From Christensenella sp. UBA7703 (GTDB lineage: Bacteria; Bacillota; Clostridia; Christensenellales; CAG-138): a stretch of 41,938 nt of DNA. Numbering within the stretch: the stretch's first letter is position 1; the number at the start of each line of letters is the position of its first letter. Location of the stretch: assembly GCA_002482505.1 (NCBI GenBank), contig DLGD01000043.1:1-41938 (forward strand), given 5' to 3'. Made by a program: the position numbers and the translations under genes. The notes under the pieces were generated by a model. The model was not told the DNA's origin and searched no databases. It saw nothing but the letters and a program-made list of their open reading frames with translations. Below are positions 32,039 through 41,029 of the stretch, one piece after another.

Positions 32039-32800
32039 TCAAAGGCGCACAAACGGACTCCCGCCCGTACGCGATAACTGATATTGTACACCAAAACAAT
32101 CGTTCTGTAAACGTTTCATCAGTGGCTCCAGTACGACTGCTTCCGTTTCATAGTGCCCGGCAATGATCAGGCTCAGCCCAATCGTCTGCGCGTCCAGCGC
32201 ATCCGAATGCTTGAGCTCGCCGGTGAGCAGCACGTCTGCCCCCTGCGCAGAGGCGTGAACCACGCTGCTTCCGCCGCTTCCGCCCATGACCGCAACGCGC
32301 GAAATCATCCGATCGGGCGCACCCGACACCGCAATGCTTGCGTGCAGCGCCATCTCCACGCGCTTGGAAAAGCTTTCCAACGTCTCCGGCTCTTTTAGCG
32401 TTCCGACTCTGCCGACCCCTTCGTCAAAGGGGATCGCTTCCCGGATGCCAAACAGCGTACAGAGCGTGTCGTTTACGCCGCCGTGCGCCGCGTCCAAATT
32501 GGTATGCGCGGCAAAAAGTCCGATGCCGTTTCGCACCAGCACGCAGGCCGCCGCCGTCGCAGGATCACTATAGGCAAGGCGTTTGACCGGGTGAAAGAAC
32601 AGCGGATGATGCGTCAGCACAAGATCCGCGCCCCAAGCAGTAGCTTCCTCGGCCACCGTCTTTGTGCAATCCAGTGCGACGAGAACGCGGTTGATCTCCG
32701 TGTGATCCGGCTCAATCAAGAGCCCGGGATTATCAAACTCCAGCGCAAGCTCTTTGGGCGCAATGCGCTCCATCGCCGCGGTAAATTCGTGTATTTTCAT
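32039..32800 (-). CDS. Nif3-like dinuclear metal centre protein
   Basis: A 253-residue member of the Nif3/YqfO family, sometimes annotated GTP cyclohydrolase I type 2, without a firmly assigned role. Likely metal ligands are H64/H65 (LTHHPLFFHP), the AAHTNLDAAHGGVND region and the C-terminal AGHYETE. It is the short form without the inserted PII-like domain seen in B. subtilis YqfO. Its ATG overlaps the trmK stop by 4 bp, and its stop adjoins the ribosome-binding site of the zinc-ribbon gene, so trmK-nif3-zinc ribbon form one operon. Confidence 0.92.
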   Translation of the reverse strand: MKIHEFTAAMERIAPKELALEFDNPGLLIEPDHTEINRVLVALDCTKTVAEEATAWGADLVLTHHPLFFHPVKRLAYSDPATAAACVLVRNGIGLFAAHTNLDAAHGGVNDTLCTLFGIREAIPFDEGVGRVGTLKEPETLESFSKRVEMALHASIAVSGAPDRMISRVAVMGGSGGSSVVHASAQGADVLLTGELKHSDALDAQTIGLSLIIAGHYETEAVVLEPLMKRLQNDCFGVQYQLSRTGGSPFVRL

Positions 32801-33504
32801 GGTTTATTCTCCCAATTTTCTAAAATTCGTTCCAGTTGTGCCGCTTGCTCGTGCAGCGCGTCCGCTTGTTGCGTTCTGAGTTTTCGCCGACTGGTGGCGA
32901 GCATTTTCTCTGCCAGCGGCTTCATCAGCGGTTCCCGCCGCAAAAAAGCCATGTATCCCAGCGAAAAGCAACCGTTCGGCCAGCCTTCCGGCAGCGTTTG
33001 TTTTTGCGCTTTCGGTTGGCCAACCGAGAACACCTGATAGTACCGGCCGGCGTCGAGCACCACACAATCATCCAAAACGGGATAGTTCCGCTCGTAGAGC
33101 CATCGCCGGATATCCTCCGCCGCGCGCATGGGTTGGAGGACGCATTTTGTTGCGCCTTTCAGCGGTGGATCAACATTCAGAATCTGTGCCATCAGCGTGC
33201 CGCCCATGCCGAGAATCGCGATTGCGTCCGCTTCCCCTGAGGCAAGCGGCAGCAGTCCGTCGCCAAGCCGTGTTTCCACGCGGTCTTGTGCGCCGATCTG
33301 CCGGATCAGCCGCTCCGCTTTTTTGAGGGAAGGTTCGCTGATATCGATCGCGATGCAGTGCTGCGCGAGGTCTCGCTGAATCAGCGCGCAGCTCAGCCGC
33401 CCGTGGTCACACCCCACGTCCGCGACCACCTGCGCGCCGGAAAGAAGCTCAATTGCGCAATCCAGCCGCTCACGCGGGTGAATCCTCTGCCCATCTAGTT
33501 GCAT
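32797..33504 (-). CDS. trmK: tRNA (adenine(22)-N1)-methyltransferase TrmK
   Basis: Methylates N1 of A22 in the D-loop region of tRNAs, with SAM. The 235-residue product has the SAM-binding VADVGCDHGRLS near residues 27-38, the AILGMGGTLMAQIL motif and a C-terminal helical coiled region (LHEQAAQLERILENWENK), all as in Gram-positive TrmK. Start at 33504: no Shine-Dalgarno is visible, and a near-consensus promoter has its -10 box only 8 nt upstream, so the message may be leaderless. First gene of the trmK-nif3-zinc ribbon operon. Confidence 0.93.
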   Translation of the reverse strand: MQLDGQRIHPRERLDCAIELLSGAQVVADVGCDHGRLSCALIQRDLAQHCIAIDISEPSLKKAERLIRQIGAQDRVETRLGDGLLPLASGEADAIAILGMGGTLMAQILNVDPPLKGATKCVLQPMRAAEDIRRWLYERNYPVLDDCVVLDAGRYYQVFSVGQPKAQKQTLPEGWPNGCFSLGYMAFLRREPLMKPLAEKMLATSRRKLRTQQADALHEQAAQLERILENWENKP

Positions 33505-33512
33505 ATATTCTT

Positions 33513-33541
33513 ATTATAAAAAACAATCGGGCAAAATGCAA
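33513..33541 (-). promoter_or_regulatory. sigma-A promoter of trmK, abutting the start codon
   Basis: Minus strand: TTGCAT (33541-33536), 17-nt spacer, perfect TATAAT (33518-33513). Eight nucleotides separate TATAAT from the ATG at 33504, leaving almost no 5' leader. Confidence 0.75.
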
Positions 33542-33596
33542 ACCTTGAACCGACAACTATTGTGCGCGCTTTTGTGTCGTTTGCGCAATTTTGCCG

Positions 33597-33621
33597 GATA
33601 AAAAACGCCGGATGTCCGGCG
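33597..33621 (-). terminator. intrinsic terminator of mnmA
   Basis: Minus strand: CGCCGGACATCCGGCG hairpin (33606-33621) followed by TTTTT and ATCC, 35 nt after the mnmA stop. Confidence 0.88.
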
Positions 33622-33655
33622 CTTTGTGGAAACTTTGCTGCTCATGATTTGCGAA

Positions 33656-34765
33656 TCAGACGCAAATCGCTTTCTTCGGTTCCACGCGGTCGATCGGGCC
33701 TCCGCCGAGGCAGACATCGCCCTGATAGAACACAACCCACTGCCCGGGCGTTACCGCGCGCTGGGGCTGATCAAATACAACATGCGCACCCGCGCCGTCG
33801 ATGCTCACCTGCACCGCCTGATCCGGCTGGCGATAGCGAAACTTCGCCGTGCACGAAAACGTCTGCGCCGGCGCTGTTCCGGCAATCCAATTGACCTTTT
33901 CCGCATCGAGCGAGAGCGAAAACAGTTCGTCGTGTTCGCCCTGCTGCACGATGAGCAGATTACGTTTGAGGTCTTTGCCGATGACAAACCAGCTTTCGCC
34001 GCTGCCGTCGCTGCGACCGCCGATGCCGAGGCCCTTGCGTTGACCGAGTGTGTAATACATCAGTCCGTCGTGTCGCGCGATCACGCGGCCTGTTTCGTCC
34101 ACCATGTCACCCGGCTGCGCAGGTAGATACTGCATCAAAAATTGCTTAAAATTCCGCTCGCCGATGAAGCAAATTCCCGTTGAGTCCTTCTTTGCGGCGT
34201 TGCTCAACCCCGACTCCTGTGCGAGTTTCCGCACTTCAGACTTTTGCAGTTCCCCGATCGGGAACATCGCATTCTTGAGCTGCTCCTGTGTCAATCCCGC
34301 AAGAAAGTAGGTTTGATCCTTGCCGAAATCCCGTGCGCGCAGGAGTTTGACTCCGTTGGTCTTATCCAGCCGCGCATAGTGCCCGGTTGCAAGTGTCTCT
34401 GCACCTGTGGACACCGCAAAGTCGAGAAACGCGCGAAACTTGATTTCGCAGTTGCAGAGTACGTCCGGGTTCGGCGTTCTGCCGCGCGCGTACTCCTCGA
34501 GAAAATACGAAAACACGCGGTCGCGATATTCCCGCGCAAAGTTGACCGTGTAGTAGGGAATTCCGATGAGGGAGCAAACGCTTTTTACGTCTTCATAATC
34601 GCTTGCCGCGGTACAGACGCCTGTTTCCTCGTCCTCCTCTTCCCAGTTTTTCATAAACACGCCAACAACGTCGTGCCCCTGCTGTTTGAGCAGCAGTGCG
34701 GCAACGGCGCTGTCGACTCCGCCGGACATGCCAACCACGACATGGCCGGTATGCAAATTACCCAT
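33656..34765 (-). CDS. mnmA: tRNA-uridine 2-sulfurtransferase MnmA
   Basis: Installs the 2-thio group on U34 of tRNA Lys, Glu and Gln. The 369-residue product has the ATP-pyrophosphatase PP-loop GMSGGVDSAVA (12-22), catalytic C104 (NPDVLCNCEIKF) and C199 (STGICFIGER), and the C-terminal barrel ending PGQWVVFYQGDVCLGGG. A GAGG lies 11 nt before the ATG. No cysteine desulfurase gene, its usual sulfur donor, is adjacent. It follows the HMA-domain gene on the same strand by 37 bp. Confidence 0.96.
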   Translation of the reverse strand: MGNLHTGHVVVGMSGGVDSAVAALLLKQQGHDVVGVFMKNWEEEDEETGVCTAASDYEDVKSVCSLIGIPYYTVNFAREYRDRVFSYFLEEYARGRTPNPDVLCNCEIKFRAFLDFAVSTGAETLATGHYARLDKTNGVKLLRARDFGKDQTYFLAGLTQEQLKNAMFPIGELQKSEVRKLAQESGLSNAAKKDSTGICFIGERNFKQFLMQYLPAQPGDMVDETGRVIARHDGLMYYTLGQRKGLGIGGRSDGSGESWFVIGKDLKRNLLIVQQGEHDELFSLSLDAEKVNWIAGTAPAQTFSCTAKFRYRQPDQAVQVSIDGAGAHVVFDQPQRAVTPGQWVVFYQGDVCLGGGPIDRVEPKKAICV

Positions 34766-34802
34766 GGTTCTACTTGCCTCGTTCTCTCCGAAGCCGCGAA
34801 GG

Positions 34803-35018
34803 TTAGTCGGCCAAGACGGTGGTAAGCATGTATCCTTCGTCCTCCAGAACGGCGCCAGCCGTCTTGAGCACGGTAGAGGGGTTCATGTCGGACTTAATCT
34901 TCGCGTCGCCCATGTCAACAGAAACGACCTCGAAGCCGGATTCCTTGAGAATTCTCGTCACCTTGCTCACGCAGTGCGTGCATCCCATGCCGTCAATCTT
35001 CAATCGATAGGTATTCAT
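34803..35018 (-). CDS. HMA-domain metallochaperone-like protein (CopZ type)
   Basis: A 71-residue single heavy-metal-associated domain with the metal-binding GMGCTHC near residues 10-16 and the usual beta-alpha-beta-beta-alpha-beta pattern (GFEVVSVDMGDAKIKSD). AGGAGG lies 8 nt before the ATG. Members pass Cu(I) or other soft metals to P-type ATPases. No copper ATPase or CsoR-type repressor gene is present nearby, so it is an orphan here, possibly co-transcribed with mnmA. Confidence 0.88.
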   Translation of the reverse strand: MNTYRLKIDGMGCTHCVSKVTRILKESGFEVVSVDMGDAKIKSDMNPSTVLKTAGAVLEDEGYMLTTVLAD

Positions 35019-35230
35019 GAAACCATCCTCCTTTTGTTGTTAAAACATCATACCACGCGTCTTTGGCGTTGTTCGATGACTTTATCACATTACGATGACG
35101 AAATATGTAAAGTCCTTATAATCGCGGCTCATTTTTTGCCAATTATATGTTTCGACCTGCGCGCGCGTATTCCTGCTTTTTTTTGTTTTGCCCGTGAGTG
35201 AAGAAAGCGGTGTATAGCCAACCGCGCTCC

Positions 35231-35260
35231 TTGACAAATCTGCCGTTTTCCTGCGATAAT
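35231..35260 (+). promoter_or_regulatory. candidate sigma-A promoter of glyS
   Basis: TTGACA (35231-35236), 18-nt spacer, GATAAT (35255-35260); AAGGAG lies at 35279-35284 and the ATG at 35296. The 5' leader would be about 30 nt, too short for a T-box. Confidence 0.75.
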
Positions 35261-35295
35261 ATGCGGTGACTGACAAATAAGGAGCATAAAAAAAC

Positions 35296-36705
35296 ATGGC
35301 AGCTCAATCGGAAAAACCTTCCTGGTATACAATGGATTCGATCGTCTCGCTCTGCAAAGGGCGCGGCTTTGTCTACCCCGGCAGTGAGATCTATGGCGGA
35401 CTCGCCAATAGTTGGGATTACGGCCCTCTCGGCGTGGAGTATAAAAACAACATCAAGCGTGCCTGGTGGAGAAAATTTGTTCAGGAGTCACCGTATAACG
35501 TCGGCATGGACGCGGCGATTCTGATGAACCCCGAAACCTGGGTTGCCAGCGGACACGTGGGCGGTTTTTCCGACCCGTTGATGGACTGTAAAGGTTGCCG
35601 CGCGCGCTTTCGCGCAGATAAACTCATCGAAGACTATGCCGCGGAGCACAATCTCAGCGACATCCATCCCGATGGCTGGACAAACGCGCAGATGGAGGAG
35701 TTCATCAAAGAAAAGGGGATCGTCTGCCCGGAATGCGGCAAGACGGATTTCACCGGCATCCGCAAGTTTAACCTGATGTTCAAAACCTTTCAGGGCGTGA
35801 CGGAAGATTCCGCATCGGAGCTCTATCTGCGCCCCGAAACCGCGCAGGGCATCTTCGTCAACTTCAAAAACGTGCAGCGCACCACACGCAAAAAACTGCC
35901 ATTTGGCATCGCGCAGGTCGGCAAATCCTTCCGCAACGAGATCACGCCCGGCAACTTCATCTTCCGCATCCGTGAGTTTGAGCAGATGGAGCTGGAGTTC
36001 TTCTGTGCGCCCGGCACCGATATGGAATGGTACCATTTCTGGAAAGATTACTGCCACAAGTTCCTGCTTGCCCTCGGCATGAAGGACGATAGCATCCGCC
36101 TGCGCGAGCACGAGCAGGAAGAACTTTCGCACTACAGCAAGGGCACGACGGATATTGAGTTCATGTTCCCGTTTGGCTGGGGCGAGCTCTGGGGCATTGC
36201 CGACCGTACGGATTTCGACCTCAAGAGCCACGCCGATCACAGCGGTGAAAACTTTGAGTATCTCGACCCATACACCAACGAGAAATTCATCCCCTATTGC
36301 GTGGAGCCGTCCCTCGGCGCGGATCGCGTCGCGCTCGCGTTCCTCTGCAACGCCTACGAAGAGCAGGCGCTCGAAGGCGGCGATGTCCGCACTGTGTTGC
36401 ATCTGCATCCCGCGCTCGCGCCGTTTAAGTGCGCGGTGCTTCCGCTGAGCAAGAAACTCAGTGAACAAGCGCAGGTGATCTATGAAAAGCTCGCCAAGAA
36501 ATTCATGGTGGACTTTGACGAGACGGGTTCCATCGGTAAACGCTACCGCCGCGAGGACGAAATCGGTACGCCGTATTGCGTCACGGTGGACTTTGAAACC
36601 GAGACCGATGGCCGCGTAACCGTGCGTGATCGCGACACAATGGAGCAGATTCGTCTGCCGATCGATGAACTCACAGCCTATATTGAAGCCCGGTTGGACT
36701 TCTAA
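35296..36705 (+). CDS. glyS: glycyl-tRNA synthetase, homodimeric (class II)
   Basis: Charges tRNA-Gly as an alpha-2 enzyme. The 469-residue product contains the class II motif 2 segment (FRNEITPGNFIFRIREFEQM) and motif 3 (EPSLGADRVALAF), a CKGC/CPEC zinc-like pair in the insertion domain, and a C-terminal anticodon-binding domain (about 370-469; RYRREDEIGTPYCVTVD). It is unrelated to the two-subunit GlyQ/GlyS type. It has its own promoter and terminator. Confidence 0.96.
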   Translation: MAAQSEKPSWYTMDSIVSLCKGRGFVYPGSEIYGGLANSWDYGPLGVEYKNNIKRAWWRKFVQESPYNVGMDAAILMNPETWVASGHVGGFSDPLMDCKGCRARFRADKLIEDYAAEHNLSDIHPDGWTNAQMEEFIKEKGIVCPECGKTDFTGIRKFNLMFKTFQGVTEDSASELYLRPETAQGIFVNFKNVQRTTRKKLPFGIAQVGKSFRNEITPGNFIFRIREFEQMELEFFCAPGTDMEWYHFWKDYCHKFLLALGMKDDSIRLREHEQEELSHYSKGTTDIEFMFPFGWGELWGIADRTDFDLKSHADHSGENFEYLDPYTNEKFIPYCVEPSLGADRVALAFLCNAYEEQALEGGDVRTVLHLHPALAPFKCAVLPLSKKLSEQAQVIYEKLAKKFMVDFDETGSIGKRYRREDEIGTPYCVTVDFETETDGRVTVRDRDTMEQIRLPIDELTAYIEARLDF

Positions 36706-36720
36706 TCTCAAGCCATACAA

Positions 36721-36750
36721 GCCCCCGCGTTCTGCGCGGGGGCAATTGTT
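36721..36750 (+). terminator. intrinsic terminator of glyS
   Basis: A perfect 9-bp GC stem (GCCCCCGCG/CGCGGGGGC, 36721-36743) with 5-nt loop, followed by the moderately T-rich AATTGTTTCT. Confidence 0.85.
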
Positions 36751-36760
36751 TCTATAGTTT

Positions 36761-36839
36761 AGTTTTCGTATAATAGACGCAAACAACTTCATCTTTCGTG
36801 CAGTTTTTGTATCATAGGCGGAAATGACTTCATTCTTGC
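36761..36839 (+). repeat. imperfect ~40-bp tandem repeat upstream of recD2
   Basis: Two adjacent units, 36761-36801 (41 nt) and 36802-36839 (38 nt), share agtttt-gtat-atag, then gacttcat or aacttcat, then cttnnngc-type endings. The first contains a perfect TATAAT (about 36769-36774), the second TATCAT at the same relative position. The unit may be a duplicated promoter segment for recD2. Confidence 0.65.
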
Positions 36840-36866
36840 AGACAAAATCATTCGACAGGAAACGAT

Positions 36867-39071
36867 ATGGCAGAAATTACCGGCGTCGTCAACTCCATCA
36901 TCTACCGCAACAGCGAAAATGGCTGGACGGTTTTAGAGTTTTGCCCTGATGAAGGGGAAAAACTCACCGTCGTCGGCGCGCTGCCGCTGGCAAACGTTGG
37001 CGAGCGGTTGGAGCTTGTTGGTGAACACGCATCCCACCCGAAATATGGCAGCCAGTTTAAGGTTGCTTCTTACCATACTGTTGCCCCGGCGACGCTCTCC
37101 GCAATTGAAACCTATCTTGGCAGCGGGCTTATCAAAGGGGTTGGCCCTGCGACAGCGCGCGCCATCGTCGCCACATTTGGCATGGATACCCTCGCCATAT
37201 TGGACGAAGACCCGCTCCGCCTGTCCGAAATACCAGGAATCGGCGCGAAGCGACGGGATCTCATTCTCGCAAGCTATACGGAAAATCGCATGATGCGGGA
37301 TATTCTCCTCGCGCTGGAACCATACGGGGTTACGGTCAATCAGGCATACAAGCTCTTCAAAATTTACGGAGAGCTGTGCCTTGCGCGTATTGAAGAAGAC
37401 CCGTATCAGATCATCAAGGACGTAGACGGCATCGGCTTTGTCACGGCGGATAAAATCGCGCAAAACGTCGCCGGGTTTTCATCCGATTCCGAATCCCGCC
37501 TGCGCGCGGGGCTTCTCTATGCCCTCTCCATGGCGGCAAACGAATATGGGCACACCTATCTTCCCAGAACATCATTGCTCAACTACTCTATGAAGCTGCT
37601 CGGCGCACCGGAAGAACGCCTGAACGAGACGCTGGATGTGTTGCTTTCGCGAAACGAGGCGGTGCAGCAGTATGTCGGCGAGACGGAATCAATCTTCCTG
37701 CCGTATTTTGAACGCATCGAAACGTATATTGCTGAAAAGCTGCTCAAGCTCTCACAAAAACCCATCGAAAATCCGTTTTTTGACTTCGCGGCGATTCAAT
37801 CCGCGCAGAAGCTGGAGCTCTCTAATCAGCAGCGTGGTGCGGTACTTTCCGCTCTCAACGAAGGTGCGCTGGTCATCACCGGTGGCCCCGGCACGGGCAA
37901 AACGACGATTATCCGCTTCATCACCGCCATCATGGAGGAGATCGGGTTGGAGGTTGCGCTCACCGCGCCCACAGGACGTGCCGCAAAGCGCATGAGCGAC
38001 GCAACCGGACACGAAGCTAAGACGATCCACCGCCTGCTGGAATATGTCCCCGGAGAGGGATTTTTACGAAATGCAGATGACCCGCTGTATGTCGACATGG
38101 TCATCGTGGACGAGATGAGCATGGTAGACGCGATGTTGATGAATGCGCTGCTCAAAGCAATTCCAATCGGTACGCGCCTCATTCTCGTGGGAGATGCGGA
38201 TCAGCTGCCCTCTGTTGGCGCGGGCGACGTCCTCCGGGACATCATCAGCAGCGATACGATTCGCGTGGTACGGTTGGACGAAATCTTCCGGCAGGCGCAA
38301 TCGAGCATGATCGTCACCAACGCACACCGGATCAACGAAGGGGTTGCCCCGCTTCTTGATGTGCCGGAAAGCGACTTTCTCTTTGAAGATGTCGCATCCC
38401 AGGATCGCATTTTAGATCGCATTTTGCACGTCTGCACACATCCCGGGCAGGTGCTGGATACGCGCGAGCCGCTGCTGGATGTGCAGATTTTAGCGCCGAT
38501 GAAAAAAGGCGTGTTGGGCGTCTATAACATCAACGCAAAGCTGCAGGCGGCGCTCAACCCGCCAGCTCCCCATAAGCATGAGCACATCAGCGGAGATTCT
38601 ATTTTCCGCGAGGGCGACCGTGTGATGCAGATGAAGAACAACTACAAGATCGAATGGCGCAAGAAGCTGCCAAACGGCGGCAGCGAAGACGGCACAGGTG
38701 CATTTAACGGGGACCTTGGCACCATCTGCCAAATTCACGAAAACGACCGAGCGTTGAGCGTGATCTTTGACGACGAACGCCTCGCGGTGTTTGACTATAC
38801 ACATATCGACGAGCTAGAACTCGCGTATTGCATTTCGATTCACAAGAGCCAGGGCAGCGAATTCCCGATTGTGATTCTGCCGATGTTTGGCGCGGCTTCC
38901 CCAATGATGACGCGCAACCTGCTCTATACTGCCGTGACCCGCGCAAAACGGCAGGTTGTCTGTATCGGGCGCAGAGATGCGCTCATGAGCATGGTCAACA
39001 ATAACCGCACGGACAGGCGCTATACCGCGCTATGCAACCGCCTTAGCGACCTAAAAGGCCTCGGCGTATGA
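36867..39071 (+). CDS. recD2: RecD2-type 5'-3' DNA helicase
   Basis: Helicase of 734 residues acting in recombination and replication-fork repair in bacteria without RecBC. An N-terminal OB-like domain and helix-hairpin-helix segments (GVGPATARAI about 91-100; IPGIGAKRRDLIL about 122-134) precede the SF1B core: Walker A GGPGTGKTT (339-347), Walker B VDEMSMVD (414-421), then an SH3-like insertion and the C-terminal SIHKSQGSEFP and YTAVTRAK motifs. AGGAAACGAT precedes the ATG. It overlaps comF by 4 bp. Confidence 0.95.
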   Translation: MAEITGVVNSIIYRNSENGWTVLEFCPDEGEKLTVVGALPLANVGERLELVGEHASHPKYGSQFKVASYHTVAPATLSAIETYLGSGLIKGVGPATARAIVATFGMDTLAILDEDPLRLSEIPGIGAKRRDLILASYTENRMMRDILLALEPYGVTVNQAYKLFKIYGELCLARIEEDPYQIIKDVDGIGFVTADKIAQNVAGFSSDSESRLRAGLLYALSMAANEYGHTYLPRTSLLNYSMKLLGAPEERLNETLDVLLSRNEAVQQYVGETESIFLPYFERIETYIAEKLLKLSQKPIENPFFDFAAIQSAQKLELSNQQRGAVLSALNEGALVITGGPGTGKTTIIRFITAIMEEIGLEVALTAPTGRAAKRMSDATGHEAKTIHRLLEYVPGEGFLRNADDPLYVDMVIVDEMSMVDAMLMNALLKAIPIGTRLILVGDADQLPSVGAGDVLRDIISSDTIRVVRLDEIFRQAQSSMIVTNAHRINEGVAPLLDVPESDFLFEDVASQDRILDRILHVCTHPGQVLDTREPLLDVQILAPMKKGVLGVYNINAKLQAALNPPAPHKHEHISGDSIFREGDRVMQMKNNYKIEWRKKLPNGGSEDGTGAFNGDLGTICQIHENDRALSVIFDDERLAVFDYTHIDELELAYCISIHKSQGSEFPIVILPMFGAASPMMTRNLLYTAVTRAKRQVVCIGRRDALMSMVNNNRTDRRYTALCNRLSDLKGLGV

Positions 39072-39742
39072 GCGCAACGTCCAACACATTGCTTGGCAAG
39101 TTGCTCGACATGCTCTACCCGCCGGACGTCGCTTGCGCGCTCTGCGGTCGCGAGACGCTGCTTGGCAATAATCGCCTCTGTGATATCTGTCGCGCCTCGC
39201 TTGCGCCCTCTCCCGCGCTTCATTGCCCGCCCCAGCTGGACGGCATTGTCGCAGCTTTCCGGTACGCAGGCGCTGCGCGAAACGGCATCCGCGCATTGAA
39301 GTATCAAGGACAAGCGCGCCTTGCCCCGTTTTTTGCGGATGCAATCACGATTCCACCCGAATGGCAAATCGATTGTGTGGTTCCCGTGCCGCTGCATCCG
39401 CTCAAACGCTGGCTTCGCTCCTATAATCAAAGTGAGTTGATTGCTAAGGAGCTTTGTGCGCGCTTACGAATACCGCAGCAGAGCAGCCTTCTTCGGCGCA
39501 CACGGTTCACCAAATCCCAAACGACTCTCAGCGGCTTTGAGCGCGCAAAAAATGTCTCTCAGGCGTTCTCTGCTCTACCTGCTGTGCGTGGCAAGTCCAT
39601 CCTGCTGATTGACGACGTCACCACAACACACAGTACGCTGCTCGCCTGCGCGATTGCGCTGAGAGCTGCCGGCGCTGCCCGCGTCTATGCCGCCAGTGCC
39701 ACCGCTGCCACACATGATTCCGATCGAGAATCCATTGATTGA
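39068..39742 (+). CDS. comF: ComF-family phosphoribosyltransferase-like protein
   Basis: A 224-residue protein with an N-terminal four-cysteine zinc finger (CALCG and CDIC, about 18-41) and a C-terminal phosphoribosyltransferase domain whose PRPP-loop is ILLIDDVTTTHSTL (about 178-191). In competent bacteria ComF works with the ComFA helicase in single-stranded DNA uptake, but many non-competent genomes keep it. No comFA is next to it; it overlaps recD2 (ATGA), which links it to DNA repair transcriptionally. Confidence 0.92.
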   Translation: MSATSNTLLGKLLDMLYPPDVACALCGRETLLGNNRLCDICRASLAPSPALHCPPQLDGIVAAFRYAGAARNGIRALKYQGQARLAPFFADAITIPPEWQIDCVVPVPLHPLKRWLRSYNQSELIAKELCARLRIPQQSSLLRRTRFTKSQTTLSGFERAKNVSQAFSALPAVRGKSILLIDDVTTTHSTLLACAIALRAAGAARVYAASATAATHDSDRESID

Positions 39743-39747
39743 CTGCA

Positions 39748-39783
39748 CAAAACCGCCCGTTCTCATTCGAACAGGCGGTTTTT
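39748..39783. terminator. bidirectional terminator between comF and the CynX-type permease gene
   Basis: AAACCGCC/GGCGGTTT with an inner CGTTC/CGAAC stem (39750-39781), flanked by AAAA on one side and TTTTT on the other. It lies between convergent genes. Confidence 0.87.
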
Positions 39784-39796
39784 GATTGAATAGCGT

Positions 39797-40993
39797 TTAT
39801 ATCGTTTGGTTTTTACCGGCTTGTCTGCCAGAGAAAAAGATGATTACAATCAGGATTCCCACGCAGACAAACGCCGTGTTCCAGTTCCCCGTCCAGTCAA
39901 AGAGCCACCCGCCGAGAATCGGGCCTAGCGCACCAAAGCCGTATCCCAGCGACTGCACCATGCCGGAGAGGCTTGTGGCGCGGCTTGCGTCCTTCGTCCG
40001 CAGACTAATGAGTAGCATGCAAAGATTGAAGCAGGAGCCCGTAGAGAAGCCGTAGAGCATCACGCAGACGGTCAGCAGCGCGGTGGATTTCGCGAACGCC
40101 AACCCGCAAAGTGAGGCGATATAGAGCACTGCTACAATTGAAATCAACCCGCGCTGGTCTTTCAACCGCGGCGCAATGGCGGGAATGATAAATGCGGCCG
40201 GAATAGTCGTTAATTGAAACGCAAAAGCAAGATACCCTGCGGTTTCGGGTGTGAGCCCTTTGCTGATTGCAATGGTCGGCAGCCATGCCGCAAAAAAATA
40301 GAAGAGAAACGATTGCGCGCCCATGAGCACGGTCAACCACCACGCAATCCCCGTGCGCCAAACAGAACGCTCCGGCTGACTCTCAATCGTTTGCGTTGCG
40401 CTAGATGGTTGTTGAATGGAAAGCGTTCTCTGCGGCAGCCAAACAAATAATCCAATCAGGGCTAGAACCGCCCATACGACGAGCGAGTTTCTCCATCCCA
40501 TATCCGGTAATTTCGAAATCGGATAGCTTATCGCGGCCGAAACCGCAGCAAACGAGGTCATTGAGATGGTAAATGCGCCCGTCGCAAGCCCAATCCGTTC
40601 TGGAAAACATGCTTTGATGATTCCGGGAACAAGCACGTTGCCGATCGCAATACCCGCGCCAAGCAGCAGTGTCCCCGCAAACAAGCCGGCATTTCCAGCA
40701 AACGAGCGGATAATGACGCCAAGAAAGATTGCAACGACGGCCGCAAGCAATGTTTTTCCGGCACCAAGCGCATCGCTGATGCGCCGCACAAACGGTGAAA
40801 GCACTGCGAACATGATGAGCGGGATCGTCGTCAGCAGCCCAAATACCCCGTTGCTGAATGGTAGTTCCCCCTTCATCGAAGAAACCAATGGTCCAACGGC
40901 GGTGATCGGCGCGCGAAGATTCACCGCAACAAAGATCAGCCCAATGAACAGCAAAAGATTGAACGGCCGCTTGTGTGTGTTCTGTTCTGACAA
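39797..40993 (-). CDS. MFS transporter, CynX/NimT family
   Basis: Twelve-span permease of 398 residues starting PFNLLLFIGLIFVAVNLRAPIT, a segment typical of the CynX/NimT (cyanate or nitroimidazole-type) branch, with ISDALGAGKTLL between spans and GPILGGWLFDWTGNWN near the end. Substrate unknown; no cyanase gene is nearby. The start is a TTG at 40993 with AAGGA about 10 nt upstream. It converges on comF. Confidence 0.87.
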   Translation of the reverse strand: MSEQNTHKRPFNLLLFIGLIFVAVNLRAPITAVGPLVSSMKGELPFSNGVFGLLTTIPLIMFAVLSPFVRRISDALGAGKTLLAAVVAIFLGVIIRSFAGNAGLFAGTLLLGAGIAIGNVLVPGIIKACFPERIGLATGAFTISMTSFAAVSAAISYPISKLPDMGWRNSLVVWAVLALIGLFVWLPQRTLSIQQPSSATQTIESQPERSVWRTGIAWWLTVLMGAQSFLFYFFAAWLPTIAISKGLTPETAGYLAFAFQLTTIPAAFIIPAIAPRLKDQRGLISIVAVLYIASLCGLAFAKSTALLTVCVMLYGFSTGSCFNLCMLLISLRTKDASRATSLSGMVQSLGYGFGALGPILGGWLFDWTGNWNTAFVCVGILIVIIFFSGRQAGKNQTI

Positions 40994-41029
40994 ATCAGAT
41001 ATTTCCTTTCATTTCGTGTACCATTTTCG

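Noticed and set aside
35488..36792. 434-codon minus-strand frame
   Set aside because: Antisense shadow of glyS and extends through the glyS terminator.
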